The translations under genes were made by a program, and so were the position numbers. The notes under the pieces are model-generated. The model worked only from the letters and a program-made list of their open reading frames with translations. It did not search any database and was not told the origin of the DNA. Shown here piece by piece: positions 8,661 to 17,107 of a stretch of DNA of 64,000 nucleotides; position 1 is the first letter of the stretch; the number at the start of each line of letters is the position of its first letter. This DNA is from JBKQWK01 sp052139595 (GTDB lineage: Bacteria; Actinomycetota; Thermoleophilia; UBA2241), in assembly GCA_052139595.1 (NCBI GenBank), contig JBKQWK010000216.1:1-64000 (forward strand), given 5' to 3'.

Positions 8661-11317
8661 GCACAGGGCATACTCACCTCATGAAGCCTCGCGAGCTGAT
8701 AGCCACGCACACCAACACCGACTTCGATGGGTTCGCGGCCATGGTGGCCGCACACAAGCTCTACCCGGAAGCAGTGATGTGCTTGAGCAACGCCGTGAAT
8801 CGTAACGTGCGTGAGTTCCACAGCCTCTATGCGGACGAGATCGAAACCGTGGAACCCGCTGCCGTCGATGTGGCGGCTGTTCGTCGTCTGATCCTCGTTG
8901 ACACGATTCACCCAAACCGATTGGGGGAACTCGCTCCCCTCTGCCGGCGTAAGGACGTTGATGTGATCGTTTTCGACCACCACGGCCATGCCGATGGCTT
9001 GCCGGACTTTGTCCGGCCCGAGCACGTCATCACCTCTGAGGATGGTTCGCTGGTTACGCTGCTGCTGCGGGTGGTCGCTGAGCGGGGCATACCGTTAACC
9101 TCACTGGAGGCGACAACCTGTGCGCTCGGCATTCATGAAGACACCGGCTCGCTGACCTTTTCGACCACGACGACCCGTGACGCCGAAGCGCTCGCGTTCT
9201 GCATGCGCAGCGGCGCCGAGCCGGACATTGTCGAGCGTTTCCTGCATACGCCGTTGACCATTGGTCAGCGGCACGTGCTGGCGGCGGCTCTGGCCGATGC
9301 CACGCCGATCGACGTGCCCGAACTCGAAGTGCTGGTGGCCGAGGTTCGCCAGCCGGCGTACGTGGAAGGCGTCAGCGTTGTTGCTCACCGTGTCATGGAT
9401 CTGACGCACGCTGACGCCTTCTTTCTTCTCGTTCAGATGGAGGGGCGTATCTTCGTGGCGGCACGCAGTCGCGGCGGCGCGCTCGATGTCGGTACAGTTT
9501 TGCGCTCGGTTGGCGGCGGCGGCCACGCTGCCGCCGCTTCGGCGGTGTTCAAGGAGGCCGTCTCTGCCGCGAGCCTCGACACTGCCCGCAGCCGCTTGCA
9601 GCTCGCCGTGCGCGCTGGCTTGCCGATCAGTGTGTCGGCCCACGACCTCATGAGTCCTGTTGCCGAGGCAATTGTGGCTGCCAGCGCCGGCGTGGACGCA
9701 GCGGTTGTGATTTGCCGAAAGTTGCATCTCGGCGGTGTCGGCGTCAGCGAGAACGGGGTCGTGATTGGTGTCACCGGTCGCTCCGACCTCGAGGCGGCGG
9801 TGCGCCATCGCCTGGGCGGGGCTCCGGTTAAAGCGGTGATGAGTGGCCGCGTCGTCACTGTCGCCGAAACAGCCTCGACCGCAGCCATGCAACGACTGCT
9901 GGCGACGGCACCGACAGGCTGGCTGGCCGTCGTCAAAGAGCCGGACGTGGATCAGCCCCGGGTCGACGATATTCTCGGGCTGGTCACGCGGCGGGCGGTT
10001 GCGCGGCGACAGTCGCGCGAGCCCGTCGAGCAGCCGTCGCCGGCGGCGGCGAATGTCGCCGGCCTGCTCGCCGATTTGGGGCTTGATGATGTATTTGCCG
10101 ATGTGCAGGCCGTCGCCGGCGGGTATCGCGGCGTTTACCTGGTCGGTGGGGCGGTTCGCGATCTGCTGTTGCGTGAGCGCACCATCGACATTGACCTGGC
10201 TGTCGAAGGCGACGGTATTGAGTTTGCGCGTGAACTAGCGCTACGACTTAATGGGCGGGTACGACCACACGAGAAGTTTCAGACGGCCGTGATTGTTGCG
10301 CCAGTTGACAAGACCGGACAACGGTTGCGGATTGACGTTGCCAGCACGCGCAGCGAGTTCTACGACTATCCGGCTGCCCTGCCTAAAGTTGAGCACGCGT
10401 CCATACGGAGTGACCTCGCTCGGCGCGATTTCACGATCAATGCCATGGCGGTAGCCCTCAAACCAGAAGAGTTCGGGGCTCTTTACGATCCGTTCGCAGG
10501 AATGGACGATCTTGCTGCTCGCCGTATCGTCGTGCTGCATGCGCTGAGCTTTATTGAGGATCCCACTCGCATCTTCAGGGCCCTGCGCTACGAAAGTCGG
10601 TATGGCCTGCGCATGGATCCACACACCTGGAACCTGGCGCGCACGTGCGTCGATCTCAACCTCGTCGGCGACCTTTCGTCGGCGCGCTTACGCGACGAAC
10701 TCATTGTGCTGCTTGGCGAGAACACGGTCATGCCGGCCTTGCGACGCTTCGAGGAGCTTGACCTCGCTCGGGTTGTGCATCCACGTTGTGTACTTGATGA
10801 GACCGGCCGCGCCCTGTTGGGTCGGAGTGATGAATTGTGGCGGCGTTTGCGCCTGGCGGGCGAGGTGCCCCTGTGGCGTTTGCGTCTGGTCTGGCTGTTG
10901 CGTGACCTCGAACCCGAAGAACTCACGGCCTGGGCGACGGGAATGCGCTTGCGACGTCGCGACGCCGCGGTGCTCGCACGCGCCATGGTAGTCGGCCGAC
11001 GCGTCGCTACCTTGGTCAAGCGTGGCCCGAGCGAGGCTGAGCTGTACGATTCTGCTGAAGGTGAGGCGGCCGAAGCACTGATTGTCGCCGCTGTCCTTGA
11101 CGATAGCGGCAGCGTCGCTGACCGCATCGCGAGATACCTCGGCCGCACCCGAGCGACCCGACTCGTGGTCAACGGTGACGACTTGCTCGCCTTGGGCTAC
11201 GTTCCCTCAGTCGCATTGGGAACCGTTCTACGCAGCCTTCTCCACCTGAAGCTGAACGGTGTGATCGATGGCCGGGAGCAGGAGCTGGAGGCGGCACGGC
11301 GCATGCTGTACCCTTGA
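8657..11317 (+). CDS. DHH-CBS-tRNA nucleotidyltransferase fusion (A-adding/poly(A) polymerase type)
   Basis: An 886-residue fusion of three modules. Residues about 12-320 are a DHH/DHHA1 phosphoesterase ('THTNTDFDGFAAM', 'IVFDHHGHADG', 'EDTGSLTF', 'GGGGHAAAASAVF'). Residues about 327-450 are paired CBS domains ('DLMSPVAEAIV', 'KAVMSGRVVTV'). Residues about 490-880 are a class II nucleotidyltransferase, with 'YLVGGAVRDLLL', the metal-binding 'IDIDLAVEGD', 'RRDFTINAMA' and 'EDPTRIFRALRYESRYG'. Proteins of this build in other bacteria act as A-adding enzymes on tRNA ends, often alongside a separate CC-adding enzyme. The DHH module could supply a 3'-exonuclease or nanoRNase activity. ATG 8657 overlaps the recG stop; ATG 8681 is an alternative. 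Confidence 0.9.
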   Translation: MSTGHTHLMKPRELIATHTNTDFDGFAAMVAAHKLYPEAVMCLSNAVNRNVREFHSLYADEIETVEPAAVDVAAVRRLILVDTIHPNRLGELAPLCRRKDVDVIVFDHHGHADGLPDFVRPEHVITSEDGSLVTLLLRVVAERGIPLTSLEATTCALGIHEDTGSLTFSTTTTRDAEALAFCMRSGAEPDIVERFLHTPLTIGQRHVLAAALADATPIDVPELEVLVAEVRQPAYVEGVSVVAHRVMDLTHADAFFLLVQMEGRIFVAARSRGGALDVGTVLRSVGGGGHAAAASAVFKEAVSAASLDTARSRLQLAVRAGLPISVSAHDLMSPVAEAIVAASAGVDAAVVICRKLHLGGVGVSENGVVIGVTGRSDLEAAVRHRLGGAPVKAVMSGRVVTVAETASTAAMQRLLATAPTGWLAVVKEPDVDQPRVDDILGLVTRRAVARRQSREPVEQPSPAAANVAGLLADLGLDDVFADVQAVAGGYRGVYLVGGAVRDLLLRERTIDIDLAVEGDGIEFARELALRLNGRVRPHEKFQTAVIVAPVDKTGQRLRIDVASTRSEFYDYPAALPKVEHASIRSDLARRDFTINAMAVALKPEEFGALYDPFAGMDDLAARRIVVLHALSFIEDPTRIFRALRYESRYGLRMDPHTWNLARTCVDLNLVGDLSSARLRDELIVLLGENTVMPALRRFEELDLARVVHPRCVLDETGRALLGRSDELWRRLRLAGEVPLWRLRLVWLLRDLEPEELTAWATGMRLRRRDAAVLARAMVVGRRVATLVKRGPSEAELYDSAEGEAAEALIVAAVLDDSGSVADRIARYLGRTRATRLVVNGDDLLALGYVPSVALGTVLRSLLHLKLNGVIDGREQELEAARRMLYP

Positions 11318-11330
11318 ATCGAGACCAACG

Positions 11331-11981
11331 ATGATAAATAGCACACTCCTTCTCGACTTTGTCGTTACTCTGCCGATTCTGCTCGCCAGCCTCGTACTGC
11401 ACGAGCTCGCGCACGGTGCCGTTGCGGCGTGGCTCGGCGACCCGACGGCGCGCTACAGCGGTCGCCTCACGCTCGACCCACGGCGCCACCTTGATTTTTA
11501 CGGCAGCGTCATGCTGATGATCACCTTTGCCGTGTCGCAGGGCTCATTCTTCTTCGGATGGGCCAAGCCGGTGCCGGTCAACCCGGCTCTGATGCGCCAT
11601 CCGCAGCGAGACATGATGCTGGTCGGCGCCGCCGGGCCGCTTACAAACCTGCTCATGGCGGCTGCTTCCGCAGGACTCATGCATCTCGCCATCCGCTACT
11701 CAGTGTTTCTCACCGAGGCGCTCTGGCTGGCTTTTCGGCTCAATATCGTGCTGGCGCTGATCAATCTCCTGCCGGTGCCGCCGCTTGACGGCTCGCGAAT
11801 TCTCGGCGGCCTGTTACCGCCGCGCCTGTACCTGCGCTGGCGGACACTCGACCGCTATGGCGCTTATGTCTTTCCAGTGCTGCTGCTGCTCACCTGGCTG
11901 CGTCCGGGCGTGCTCAACGGTGTCGTCAGTGGAGTAATCCGCGTTTTTGCCAGTGTCCTGCTACCGGGCTGGCTCAGCTGA
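11331..11981 (+). CDS. Site-2 protease family metalloprotease (M50)
   Basis: A 216-residue, mostly hydrophobic membrane protein. It has the zinc motif HExxH in 'LHELAHGAVAAWLGDPTARY' (about residues 25-29) and the second metal-site motif 'NLLPVPPLDGSRIL' (about 147-160), both diagnostic of M50 intramembrane proteases of the small SpoIVFB-like, PDZ-less kind. I count four to five hydrophobic segments. The ATG at 11331 follows the previous stop by 13 bases. The substrate is unknown; neighbours (pgeF, yggS, sepF) suggest a conserved cluster rather than a functional pairing. Confidence 0.9.
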   Translation: MINSTLLLDFVVTLPILLASLVLHELAHGAVAAWLGDPTARYSGRLTLDPRRHLDFYGSVMLMITFAVSQGSFFFGWAKPVPVNPALMRHPQRDMMLVGAAGPLTNLLMAAASAGLMHLAIRYSVFLTEALWLAFRLNIVLALINLLPVPPLDGSRILGGLLPPRLYLRWRTLDRYGAYVFPVLLLLTWLRPGVLNGVVSGVIRVFASVLLPGWLS

Positions 11982-11982
11982 C

Positions 11983-12810
11983 GTGGGCCGGCAGAACGAC
12001 AGTACGACGTGGCCACTGGCAGTCAACGAACGCCTCATCGGTCGCCTGCCTTGGCTGGCGGCCGATGGTAACGACTGGCACATCGCCTTCAGCACACGCG
12101 AGGGGGGCCTCTCGCAGGGCATCGTCGCTGGTTTGAATATGGGTTTCAGCGTTGGCGACGATGCCCTCATCGTGCGTCAGAACCGGGGCTTGTTCTGCGC
12201 TGTCCTTGGCATAGATCCAGCGACACTGGTGGTACCCGAGCAGGTGCACGGTACGCGCTTGGCCTTGGTCGGCCGCGATGATCGCGGCCGCGGTGCCGGC
12301 AGCCGCCGCACGATGATCGCCGGCACCGATGGCCTCATCACCAGCAGTCCTGCGGTGCCGATCGTGGTCAGCTTTGCCGACTGCGTGCCAGTACTGATCA
12401 GCAGCTACAACGTCAACGGTGAGCGGGTGCTGGCTCTCGTCCATGCGGGCTGGCGCGGCATGCTCGCCGGCATCGTCGGCACCGCCGCCGGCTTGCTGGC
12501 TGCGGCTGGCAGCGTGGAGTCAGCCGTGATTGGCCCCAGCATCGGGCCGTGCTGCTTCACCGTCGACGATGCTTTGGCGGCGCAGTTCGCCGCTCGCTTT
12601 GGCGCTGCTGTGGTTGAGCGGCGCGACGGCAACGCGTACGTCGATCTGTGGGCCTGCGCCGCCAGCGAGCTGTTTGCTGCCGGTTTGCTCGGCGATCATC
12701 TGACGAACCCGCGACTGTGCACCAGCAGCGATCGGCGCTTTTACTCGCACCGTCGCGACCAGGGCCACACCGGACGCCAGGTCGCGATAGCATGGATCGA
12801 CGAATCCTGA
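11983..12810 (+). CDS. pgeF: Peptidoglycan editing factor PgeF (YfiH, laccase-domain)
   Basis: About 275 residues of the YfiH/Cu-oxidase_4 family. The metal-site pattern is present: 'PEQVHGTRLALV', 'GTDGLITSSPAVPIVVSFADCVPVLI', 'HAGWRGMLAGIV' and 'GPSIGPCCFTV', giving the His, Cys and His ligands. The C-terminal 'FYSHRRDQGHTGRQVAIAWI' is also typical. Members have purine nucleosidase/deaminase-like activity in vitro and in E. coli act in editing peptidoglycan precursors. I chose GTG 11983, one base after the upstream stop. An earlier in-frame TTG at 11947 would overlap the protease gene by 35 bases and add unconserved residues. Confidence 0.9.
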   Translation: MGRQNDSTTWPLAVNERLIGRLPWLAADGNDWHIAFSTREGGLSQGIVAGLNMGFSVGDDALIVRQNRGLFCAVLGIDPATLVVPEQVHGTRLALVGRDDRGRGAGSRRTMIAGTDGLITSSPAVPIVVSFADCVPVLISSYNVNGERVLALVHAGWRGMLAGIVGTAAGLLAAAGSVESAVIGPSIGPCCFTVDDALAAQFAARFGAAVVERRDGNAYVDLWACAASELFAAGLLGDHLTNPRLCTSSDRRFYSHRRDQGHTGRQVAIAWIDES

Positions 12811-12832
12811 CGGCCGGAGTGAGGAGGACCTG

Positions 12833-13522
12833 ATGAAGCAGTTCAGCGGTACCGCCGACGCGATACAGCAACGGTTTGCCGAGGTGCAAGTCCGCGTTGA
12901 CTCTGCCGCCACTGCCTCCGGCCGGCAGCCGGGTGATGTCGAGATTCTCGTCGCGACAAAGTACGTCCCTGTTGAGAACTTCGCGGCCTTGCACGAAGCC
13001 GGTGTGCACCTGATCGGCGAGAACCGTGTTCAGGACATGCTCGTCAAGCACGAGCGATTCGGTGATCTTTTCACGTGGGATTTCATCGGTCACCTGCAGA
13101 GCCGCAAAACCAAAGACGTACTACCGATCGTCAGACTGATACACTCCGTCGACAGTATGAGCGTCGTTCGCGAGATCCAGGATCGTGCCGACAGGAAAGT
13201 GCCCGTGCTTCTCGAAATCAACGTCGACGCGGAAGAAACGAAAAATGGGGTCACGCCAGATAACGTCGACGCGTTTCTCGATGAAGCCAGCGGCTACGAC
13301 ATGGTCGATTTCACCGGTCTCATGTGCATGCCGCCGCTGTTTGCCACTGCCGATCTGGCGCGACCATCGTTCGCTCGCGCGCGTGAGCTGGCCGGCCGCC
13401 TTTCTCAGACGTGGTCTGGCCGCTATACTTTCGCCCGACTCTCGATGGGCACGAGTGCCGATTACGAGGTCGCGGTGCTCGAAGGTGCGACGATCGTGCG
13501 TGTGGGCAGCGTCTTGTTCTGA
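12833..13522 (+). CDS. YggS family pyridoxal-phosphate homeostasis protein
   Basis: A 229-residue member of the YggS/PROSC family, which binds PLP as a fold-type III barrel and buffers the free cofactor. The PLP lysine is in 'EILVATKYVP' (about residue 44). Other landmarks are 'LIGENRVQDMLVKHE', 'WDFIGHLQSRK', 'IHSVDSM' and 'ARLSMGTSADYEVAVLEGATIVRVG'. GAGGAGG (12821-12827) lies 5 bases before the ATG. It sits before sepF, proC and yggT, the arrangement seen in many actinobacteria and Firmicutes. Confidence 0.95.
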   Translation: MKQFSGTADAIQQRFAEVQVRVDSAATASGRQPGDVEILVATKYVPVENFAALHEAGVHLIGENRVQDMLVKHERFGDLFTWDFIGHLQSRKTKDVLPIVRLIHSVDSMSVVREIQDRADRKVPVLLEINVDAEETKNGVTPDNVDAFLDEASGYDMVDFTGLMCMPPLFATADLARPSFARARELAGRLSQTWSGRYTFARLSMGTSADYEVAVLEGATIVRVGSVLF

Positions 13523-13540
13523 CCTGAGGCTGGAGGAGCT

Positions 13541-14077
13541 ATGGGCGTAGGCGATTCGTGGCACAAGATCATGGTGTATTTCGGCATCGCCGAGGATGAC
13601 GAGTACGACGAAGACGAGACGATCGCTCCGCAGGAAGAGCTGGAGCGCTCTTATCAGGAGCGACCCAACGTGCGCAAGATCAATCGCGGTCGACGCGCCG
13701 AGTACGACGACATCTTCAGCGACGACGCGCCGGCGCGAAGCCCGCGTCAGCGCGACGGCGAGAGAGTCGTGCGCGCCGTTGAACCGTTACGTCCAGCTCG
13801 CGTTGAGGTCCATCTCGTGATCCCCAAAACCTTTAACGATGCGCAGCAAGTGGCGGACAAGTTCAAGATCGATGTACCGGTGATCGTCAACCTGCAGAGT
13901 TCGGATACCGATCTGGCTAAACGTCTGATCGATTTCTGCAGCGGCCTCACCTACTCGCTGGACGGCGGCATGCAGCGCATCGGTGACAAGATCTTTTTGC
14001 TCACGCCGCGCAACGTCGAAGTATCAGCCGAAGAAAAGGCGCGTCTCATTGAGCGCGGCTTCTTCAATCAGTTCTAG
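13541..14077 (+). CDS. sepF: Cell division protein SepF
   Basis: A 178-residue protein with the SepF plan. It has a short amphipathic N-terminus ('WHKIMVYFGIAEDDEYDEDE') that anchors to membrane, a charged linker (about 30-90), and a C-terminal domain about 93-178 ('VHLVIPKTFNDAQQVADKFK', 'SSDTDLAKRLIDFCSGLTYSLDGGMQRIGDKIFLLTP') that polymerises and binds FtsZ. SepF tethers the Z-ring in bacteria lacking FtsA. A strong GGAGGAG site (13532-13538) precedes the ATG. The adjacent yggS, proC, yggT and divIVA complete the classic division-cluster tail. Confidence 0.96.
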   Translation: MGVGDSWHKIMVYFGIAEDDEYDEDETIAPQEELERSYQERPNVRKINRGRRAEYDDIFSDDAPARSPRQRDGERVVRAVEPLRPARVEVHLVIPKTFNDAQQVADKFKIDVPVIVNLQSSDTDLAKRLIDFCSGLTYSLDGGMQRIGDKIFLLTPRNVEVSAEEKARLIERGFFNQF

Positions 14078-14089
14078 CAGCTGATTGGC

Positions 14090-14881
14090 ATGAATGTCGG
14101 CTTCCTCGGCTGCGGCCACATCGCTCAGGCGTTGGCGCGCGGGTGGACGCGGTCAAGTCTGGCGACAGCTCAACGGCCAGCCTTGGTTTTCTATGACGTC
14201 GCCCCTGCTCGGTCGGCCAGCCTGGCCGACCTGGCCGCTGGCAAGAACGTCGCCGCGGTGACCGATCTTGCCACCGCCAGTGACCTCATCGTACTTGCCG
14301 TGCGACCTCAGGATGCAGTCACTGCCTTGACGGCGCTGGCGCCGTCACTGGGTGACCGGCCGGTCGTCTCTCTCGCCGCCGGTCTGCGCGTGAGTACCCT
14401 GCAGCGGCAGCTGCCACAGGGCGCGGCCATAGGCCGCATCATGCCGAATGTAAATGTCGCCTTGGGCAGAGGAGCCCTGTTGTTCGCCGCTGGCTCGCTG
14501 GGAGAGCACGCGGAAGCTGTTCACGATGTGTTCGCTCTCGTCGGCGAAGTCGTACCGATTGACGAAGATCTCTTTAACGCTGCCACCGCCGTGGCCGGCT
14601 CAGGTCCCGGCTTCGTTGCTCTCTTTATCGAGGCACTGGAGACGGCCGGCGTCGAAGCAGGTTTGCCTGCGCTGGCCGCTCGCACTTTGGCTCAGGCGGT
14701 GTTCGCCGGCACTGGTCTGCTGGTAGAGGAGGGAGGCGACGCAGCCGCCGTCAAACGTGGCGTCTGTACTCCCGGCGGCATGACGGCCGCGGGCGTGACG
14801 GCGCTCGAAGAGCGCGCCGTACCGGCGGCCATCGCTGCCGCCGTCCGTGCTGCCATCGCGCGGGCGGCAGAACTGGCGTGA
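14090..14881 (+). CDS. proC: Pyrroline-5-carboxylate reductase
   Basis: A 263-residue enzyme for the last step of proline synthesis. The N-terminal Rossmann motif is 'MNVGFLGCGHIAQALARGW', 'DLIVLAVRPQD' follows, and the C-terminal dimer domain has 'GRIMPNVNVALGRG', 'VAGSGPGFVALFIEAL' and 'KRGVCTPGGMTAAGVTALE'. The last reads T-P-G-G-M where S-P-G-G-T is usual, a mild substitution at the substrate loop. The start ATG follows the sepF stop by 12 bases. The stop overlaps yggT by 4 bases. Confidence 0.93.
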   Translation: MNVGFLGCGHIAQALARGWTRSSLATAQRPALVFYDVAPARSASLADLAAGKNVAAVTDLATASDLIVLAVRPQDAVTALTALAPSLGDRPVVSLAAGLRVSTLQRQLPQGAAIGRIMPNVNVALGRGALLFAAGSLGEHAEAVHDVFALVGEVVPIDEDLFNAATAVAGSGPGFVALFIEALETAGVEAGLPALAARTLAQAVFAGTGLLVEEGGDAAAVKRGVCTPGGMTAAGVTALEERAVPAAIAAAVRAAIARAAELA

Positions 14882-15147
14882 CTACTTTCGTGCATATTCT
14901 CGAGTATGTGATTACGCTTTACACGTGGCTGATCGTCGCTCGTGCGCTGTTCAGCTGGTTTCCGTTGCGGCAGGGCACATCATTGATGCGTCTCTACGAA
15001 GTCATCTACGATCTGACTGAGCCGTATCTGGCACTCTTCCGCCGGATTATCCCGACATCACGCGGCAGGTCAGTCGCTATTGACTGGAGCGCATTGGCTG
15101 GTTTGCTCGTGCTGTTCATCTTGCTGCAGGTGATATCGCGCTTGTAA
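14878..15147 (+). CDS. YggT family membrane protein
   Basis: An 89-residue protein with two hydrophobic segments (about 5-25 and 65-88) around the short conserved loop 'MRLYEVIYDLTEPYLALFRRIIP', the family signature. Located between proC and divIVA as in many Gram-positives. YggT proteins are implicated in osmotic tolerance and cell shape, without a defined mechanism. It starts at GTG overlapping the proC stop (GTGA). Confidence 0.9.
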   Translation: MTTFVHILEYVITLYTWLIVARALFSWFPLRQGTSLMRLYEVIYDLTEPYLALFRRIIPTSRGRSVAIDWSALAGLLVLFILLQVISRL

Positions 15148-15166
15148 TCGTACCGAGGGGGTCGAT

Positions 15167-16222
15167 ATGAAACTTACGCCACTCGACATCCGCCATAAGG
15201 AGTTCAAACGGGGCATGCGCGGGTATGCCGACAGCGAGGTCGACGAGTTTCTCGACGAGGTTGCCGACGAGTTTGAACGCCTGTTCAAAGAGAACATCGA
15301 CCTGGGAGAACGCGTCGAGGCGCTGGACGAAAAGATCGCCCACTACCACATGATCGAGGACACCCTCCAGAAGACGCTCATCTCTGCCCAGCAGAGCGCC
15401 GACGAACTCAAGGCGAATGCGACCAAAGAGGGCGAACTCATTCTGCGCGACGCCGAACTCAAGGCACGGCAGATGGTGAACGAGTCATATGCCGACAAGC
15501 AGCGCGTCGAGAAGGAGCTGGCGGCGCTGAAGAATGCCGAAGACGAGTTCCGTTTTCGCTTTCGCAGTACGCTCGAGGGCTACCTCGGTCAGCTTGGTGA
15601 TCTCGACCGTAACGCCCAGCAGCGCGTTAGTGAGTTCCAGCGTCAAGCCGACGCCCTCAAAGAAGCCATCGCGCGCGAAGACACCGTCGCACCACGGCAG
15701 GCACAGGCAGCGCCAAGCGTTGCATCTTCCGCAGAGGGGCGCGACGAACGCGAGGCGGCGCTAAACCGAGGCGAGCGGCAGCCGGCGGCGGAGCCAATCC
15801 CGGCAACGTCCGCCGCGGAGCCAGTGCCGACGACTTCGGCCACGCCGCCGGAGTTCACGATGCCGCCCGAGCCCGCAGCGGAGCAACCGACAGCACCTGA
15901 CGCTCCCGCGCCGACGGAAGAGGTCGGGGCAAGCATGGCCACCGAGCCAGCCGCGGTGCAGAGTGCGCCGACGGATGCACCAACAGCAGAGTCGCTGTCG
16001 CCGTTCAGCCCTCCCGTTTCCGACCGGCGTCTGCCGGTGGAATGGCGGGTGACCTCGCCGGAGGACGATGAGCCGGCCAACCAGGTTGCGGCGTTCGATC
16101 ACCTTGCGCTGGTTGACGGCGACGCGGCGGATGAAGCGGCGGCCCCACCGGAACGCGTGCGCTTTACGCTTGATGACGTGCCCGCTGACGGCGATATCAG
16201 TGTCGACGACTTCAAGTGGTAG
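15167..16222 (+). CDS. divIVA: DivIVA domain protein
   Basis: A 351-residue protein whose N-terminal ~55 residues ('MKLTPLDIRHKEFKRGMRGY', then 'DSEVDEFLDEV') form the DivIVA membrane-curvature domain. A long coiled coil follows to about residue 165. The rest (about 170-330) is a Pro/Ala/Glu-rich, probably disordered linker with repeated 'AAEP.P' units, ending in a short acidic tail ('GDISVDDFKW'). DivIVA homologues recruit proteins to poles and septa, and in actinobacteria (Wag31) organise tip growth. GAGGGGG precedes the ATG. The low-complexity tail is longer than in Firmicutes homologues but common in actinobacteria. Confidence 0.93.
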   Translation: MKLTPLDIRHKEFKRGMRGYADSEVDEFLDEVADEFERLFKENIDLGERVEALDEKIAHYHMIEDTLQKTLISAQQSADELKANATKEGELILRDAELKARQMVNESYADKQRVEKELAALKNAEDEFRFRFRSTLEGYLGQLGDLDRNAQQRVSEFQRQADALKEAIAREDTVAPRQAQAAPSVASSAEGRDEREAALNRGERQPAAEPIPATSAAEPVPTTSATPPEFTMPPEPAAEQPTAPDAPAPTEEVGASMATEPAAVQSAPTDAPTAESLSPFSPPVSDRRLPVEWRVTSPEDDEPANQVAAFDHLALVDGDAADEAAAPPERVRFTLDDVPADGDISVDDFKW

Positions 16223-16511
16223 CAGCGGACCTGTTCGTGCCTCCGGCGACGATGTCTTGCTCGCCGTGTGGGTGATGCCCGGAGCCAGCCGTAGCGAACT
16301 GGTTGGCGTCAAGGATGACCAGTTGCGTCTGCGCCTGGCGGCACCGGCGCACGAAGGTCGAGCGAACGCTGAGCTGGTGCGCGTCATCGCGAAACTGCTG
16401 GGTAGGCGTCGCAACGAAGTAACCATCGAGATGGGCGCGTCGTCGCGGCGCAAGCTGGTGCGTGTTGCGGCAGCGACGTCAGTGGACGTCGCTGCCCGAC
16501 TGGGAGTCTGA
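16173..16511 (+). CDS. DUF167 (YggU) family protein
   Basis: The conserved core is 'LAVWVMPGASRSELVG', 'LRLRLAAPAHEGRANAELVRVI' and 'IEMGASSRRKLVRV', the DUF167 pattern of small proteins of unknown function. The core begins at about base 16245. The nearest in-frame ATG is 16173, inside divIVA, giving 112 residues and a 50-base overlap. TTG 16257 would cut into the first conserved strand. I therefore give 16173, with low certainty about the start. It lies in the division cluster between divIVA and lspA. Confidence 0.8.
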   Translation: MTCPLTAISVSTTSSGSSGPVRASGDDVLLAVWVMPGASRSELVGVKDDQLRLRLAAPAHEGRANAELVRVIAKLLGRRRNEVTIEMGASSRRKLVRVAAATSVDVAARLGV

Positions 16512-16524
16512 CGGGGAGGGATCC

Positions 16525-16668
16525 ATGGCAAAGCTTGCGTACTGTGAAATCTGCAAGGCGACTTATCCGCTGATTGTTGTTGATGGTGCGGGTACGCGTG
16601 GCAAGGGCAAAGAGTTGCAGTGTCCCATGGGGCACGTCGACGTACACGAGGTTGACGCCGCCTCGTGA
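16525..16668 (+). CDS. 47-residue CxxC/CxxGH putative zinc-binding protein
   Basis: A tiny protein beginning '[15 protein letters not shown]', with Cys7 and Cys10, and later '[14 protein letters not shown]', giving a second Cys and a nearby His. The spacing suggests a single zinc ribbon. A clear ribosome-binding site (GGGGAGGG, 16512-16519) lies 5 bases before the ATG, and the stop overlaps lspA by 4 bases, both strong signs that it is translated. I do not recognise a characterised family. Confidence 0.75.
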   Translation: MAKLAYCEICKATYPLIVVDGAGTRGKGKELQCPMGHVDVHEVDAAS

Positions 16669-17102
16669 AGGCACACGCGCTGCCGCCGGCCTGTCTCGCC
16701 ACTGCCGCCGCGGTGCTGGTCGTCGATCAACTGAGCAAGTGGCTTGTCGTCAGCCATGCCGCCGACCTGCCGTATCGAGTGGCCGGCGGCATCCGCATCG
16801 CCATCTTCCATAACTACGGCGTCTCGTTCAGCCAGTTCGAGCAAGGCGGGACTCCGGTGAAGGCCGTGGTCGCCTTGGTCACTGTCGCTATCTGCCTCGC
16901 TTGGCTGTACGTACCCCGGCGCTTCATCTGGCCGCTGGCCTTCGTTGTCGGCGGCAGTATCGGCAACCTCGTTGACCGCCTGCGCTGGGGTTACGTCGTC
17001 GACTTCATCAGTCTGCCTCACTGGCCGACGTTCAACGTGGCCGACACGGCGATCGTTCTTGGCGTGGCGGCGACAGCGCTGCTGCTTGTTCTGCAACGCT
17101 GA
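16665..17102 (+). CDS. lspA: Lipoprotein signal peptidase
   Basis: A 145-residue membrane aspartic protease that removes signal peptides of prolipoproteins after lipidation. Four hydrophobic segments are visible. Family motifs are 'DQLSKW' (21-26), 'NYGVSFSQF' (50-58), '[10 protein letters not shown]' (96-105) and 'FNVADTAI' (123-130). The catalytic pair is Asp113 (in 'YVVDFI') and Asp127. The loop around residue 53 reads V-S-F where most homologues have A-F/S-F, a minor variant. GTG start overlaps the preceding small gene. The pairing with rluD downstream is a widespread gene order. Confidence 0.95.
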   Translation: MKAHALPPACLATAAAVLVVDQLSKWLVVSHAADLPYRVAGGIRIAIFHNYGVSFSQFEQGGTPVKAVVALVTVAICLAWLYVPRRFIWPLAFVVGGSIGNLVDRLRWGYVVDFISLPHWPTFNVADTAIVLGVAATALLLVLQR

Positions 17103-17107
17103 CGCGT

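Noticed and set aside
15761..16702. A 313-codon minus-strand frame opposite the end of divIVA, DUF167 and the zinc protein
   Set aside because: Arginine-rich low-complexity product from GC bias; four plus-strand genes with good signals occupy the region.
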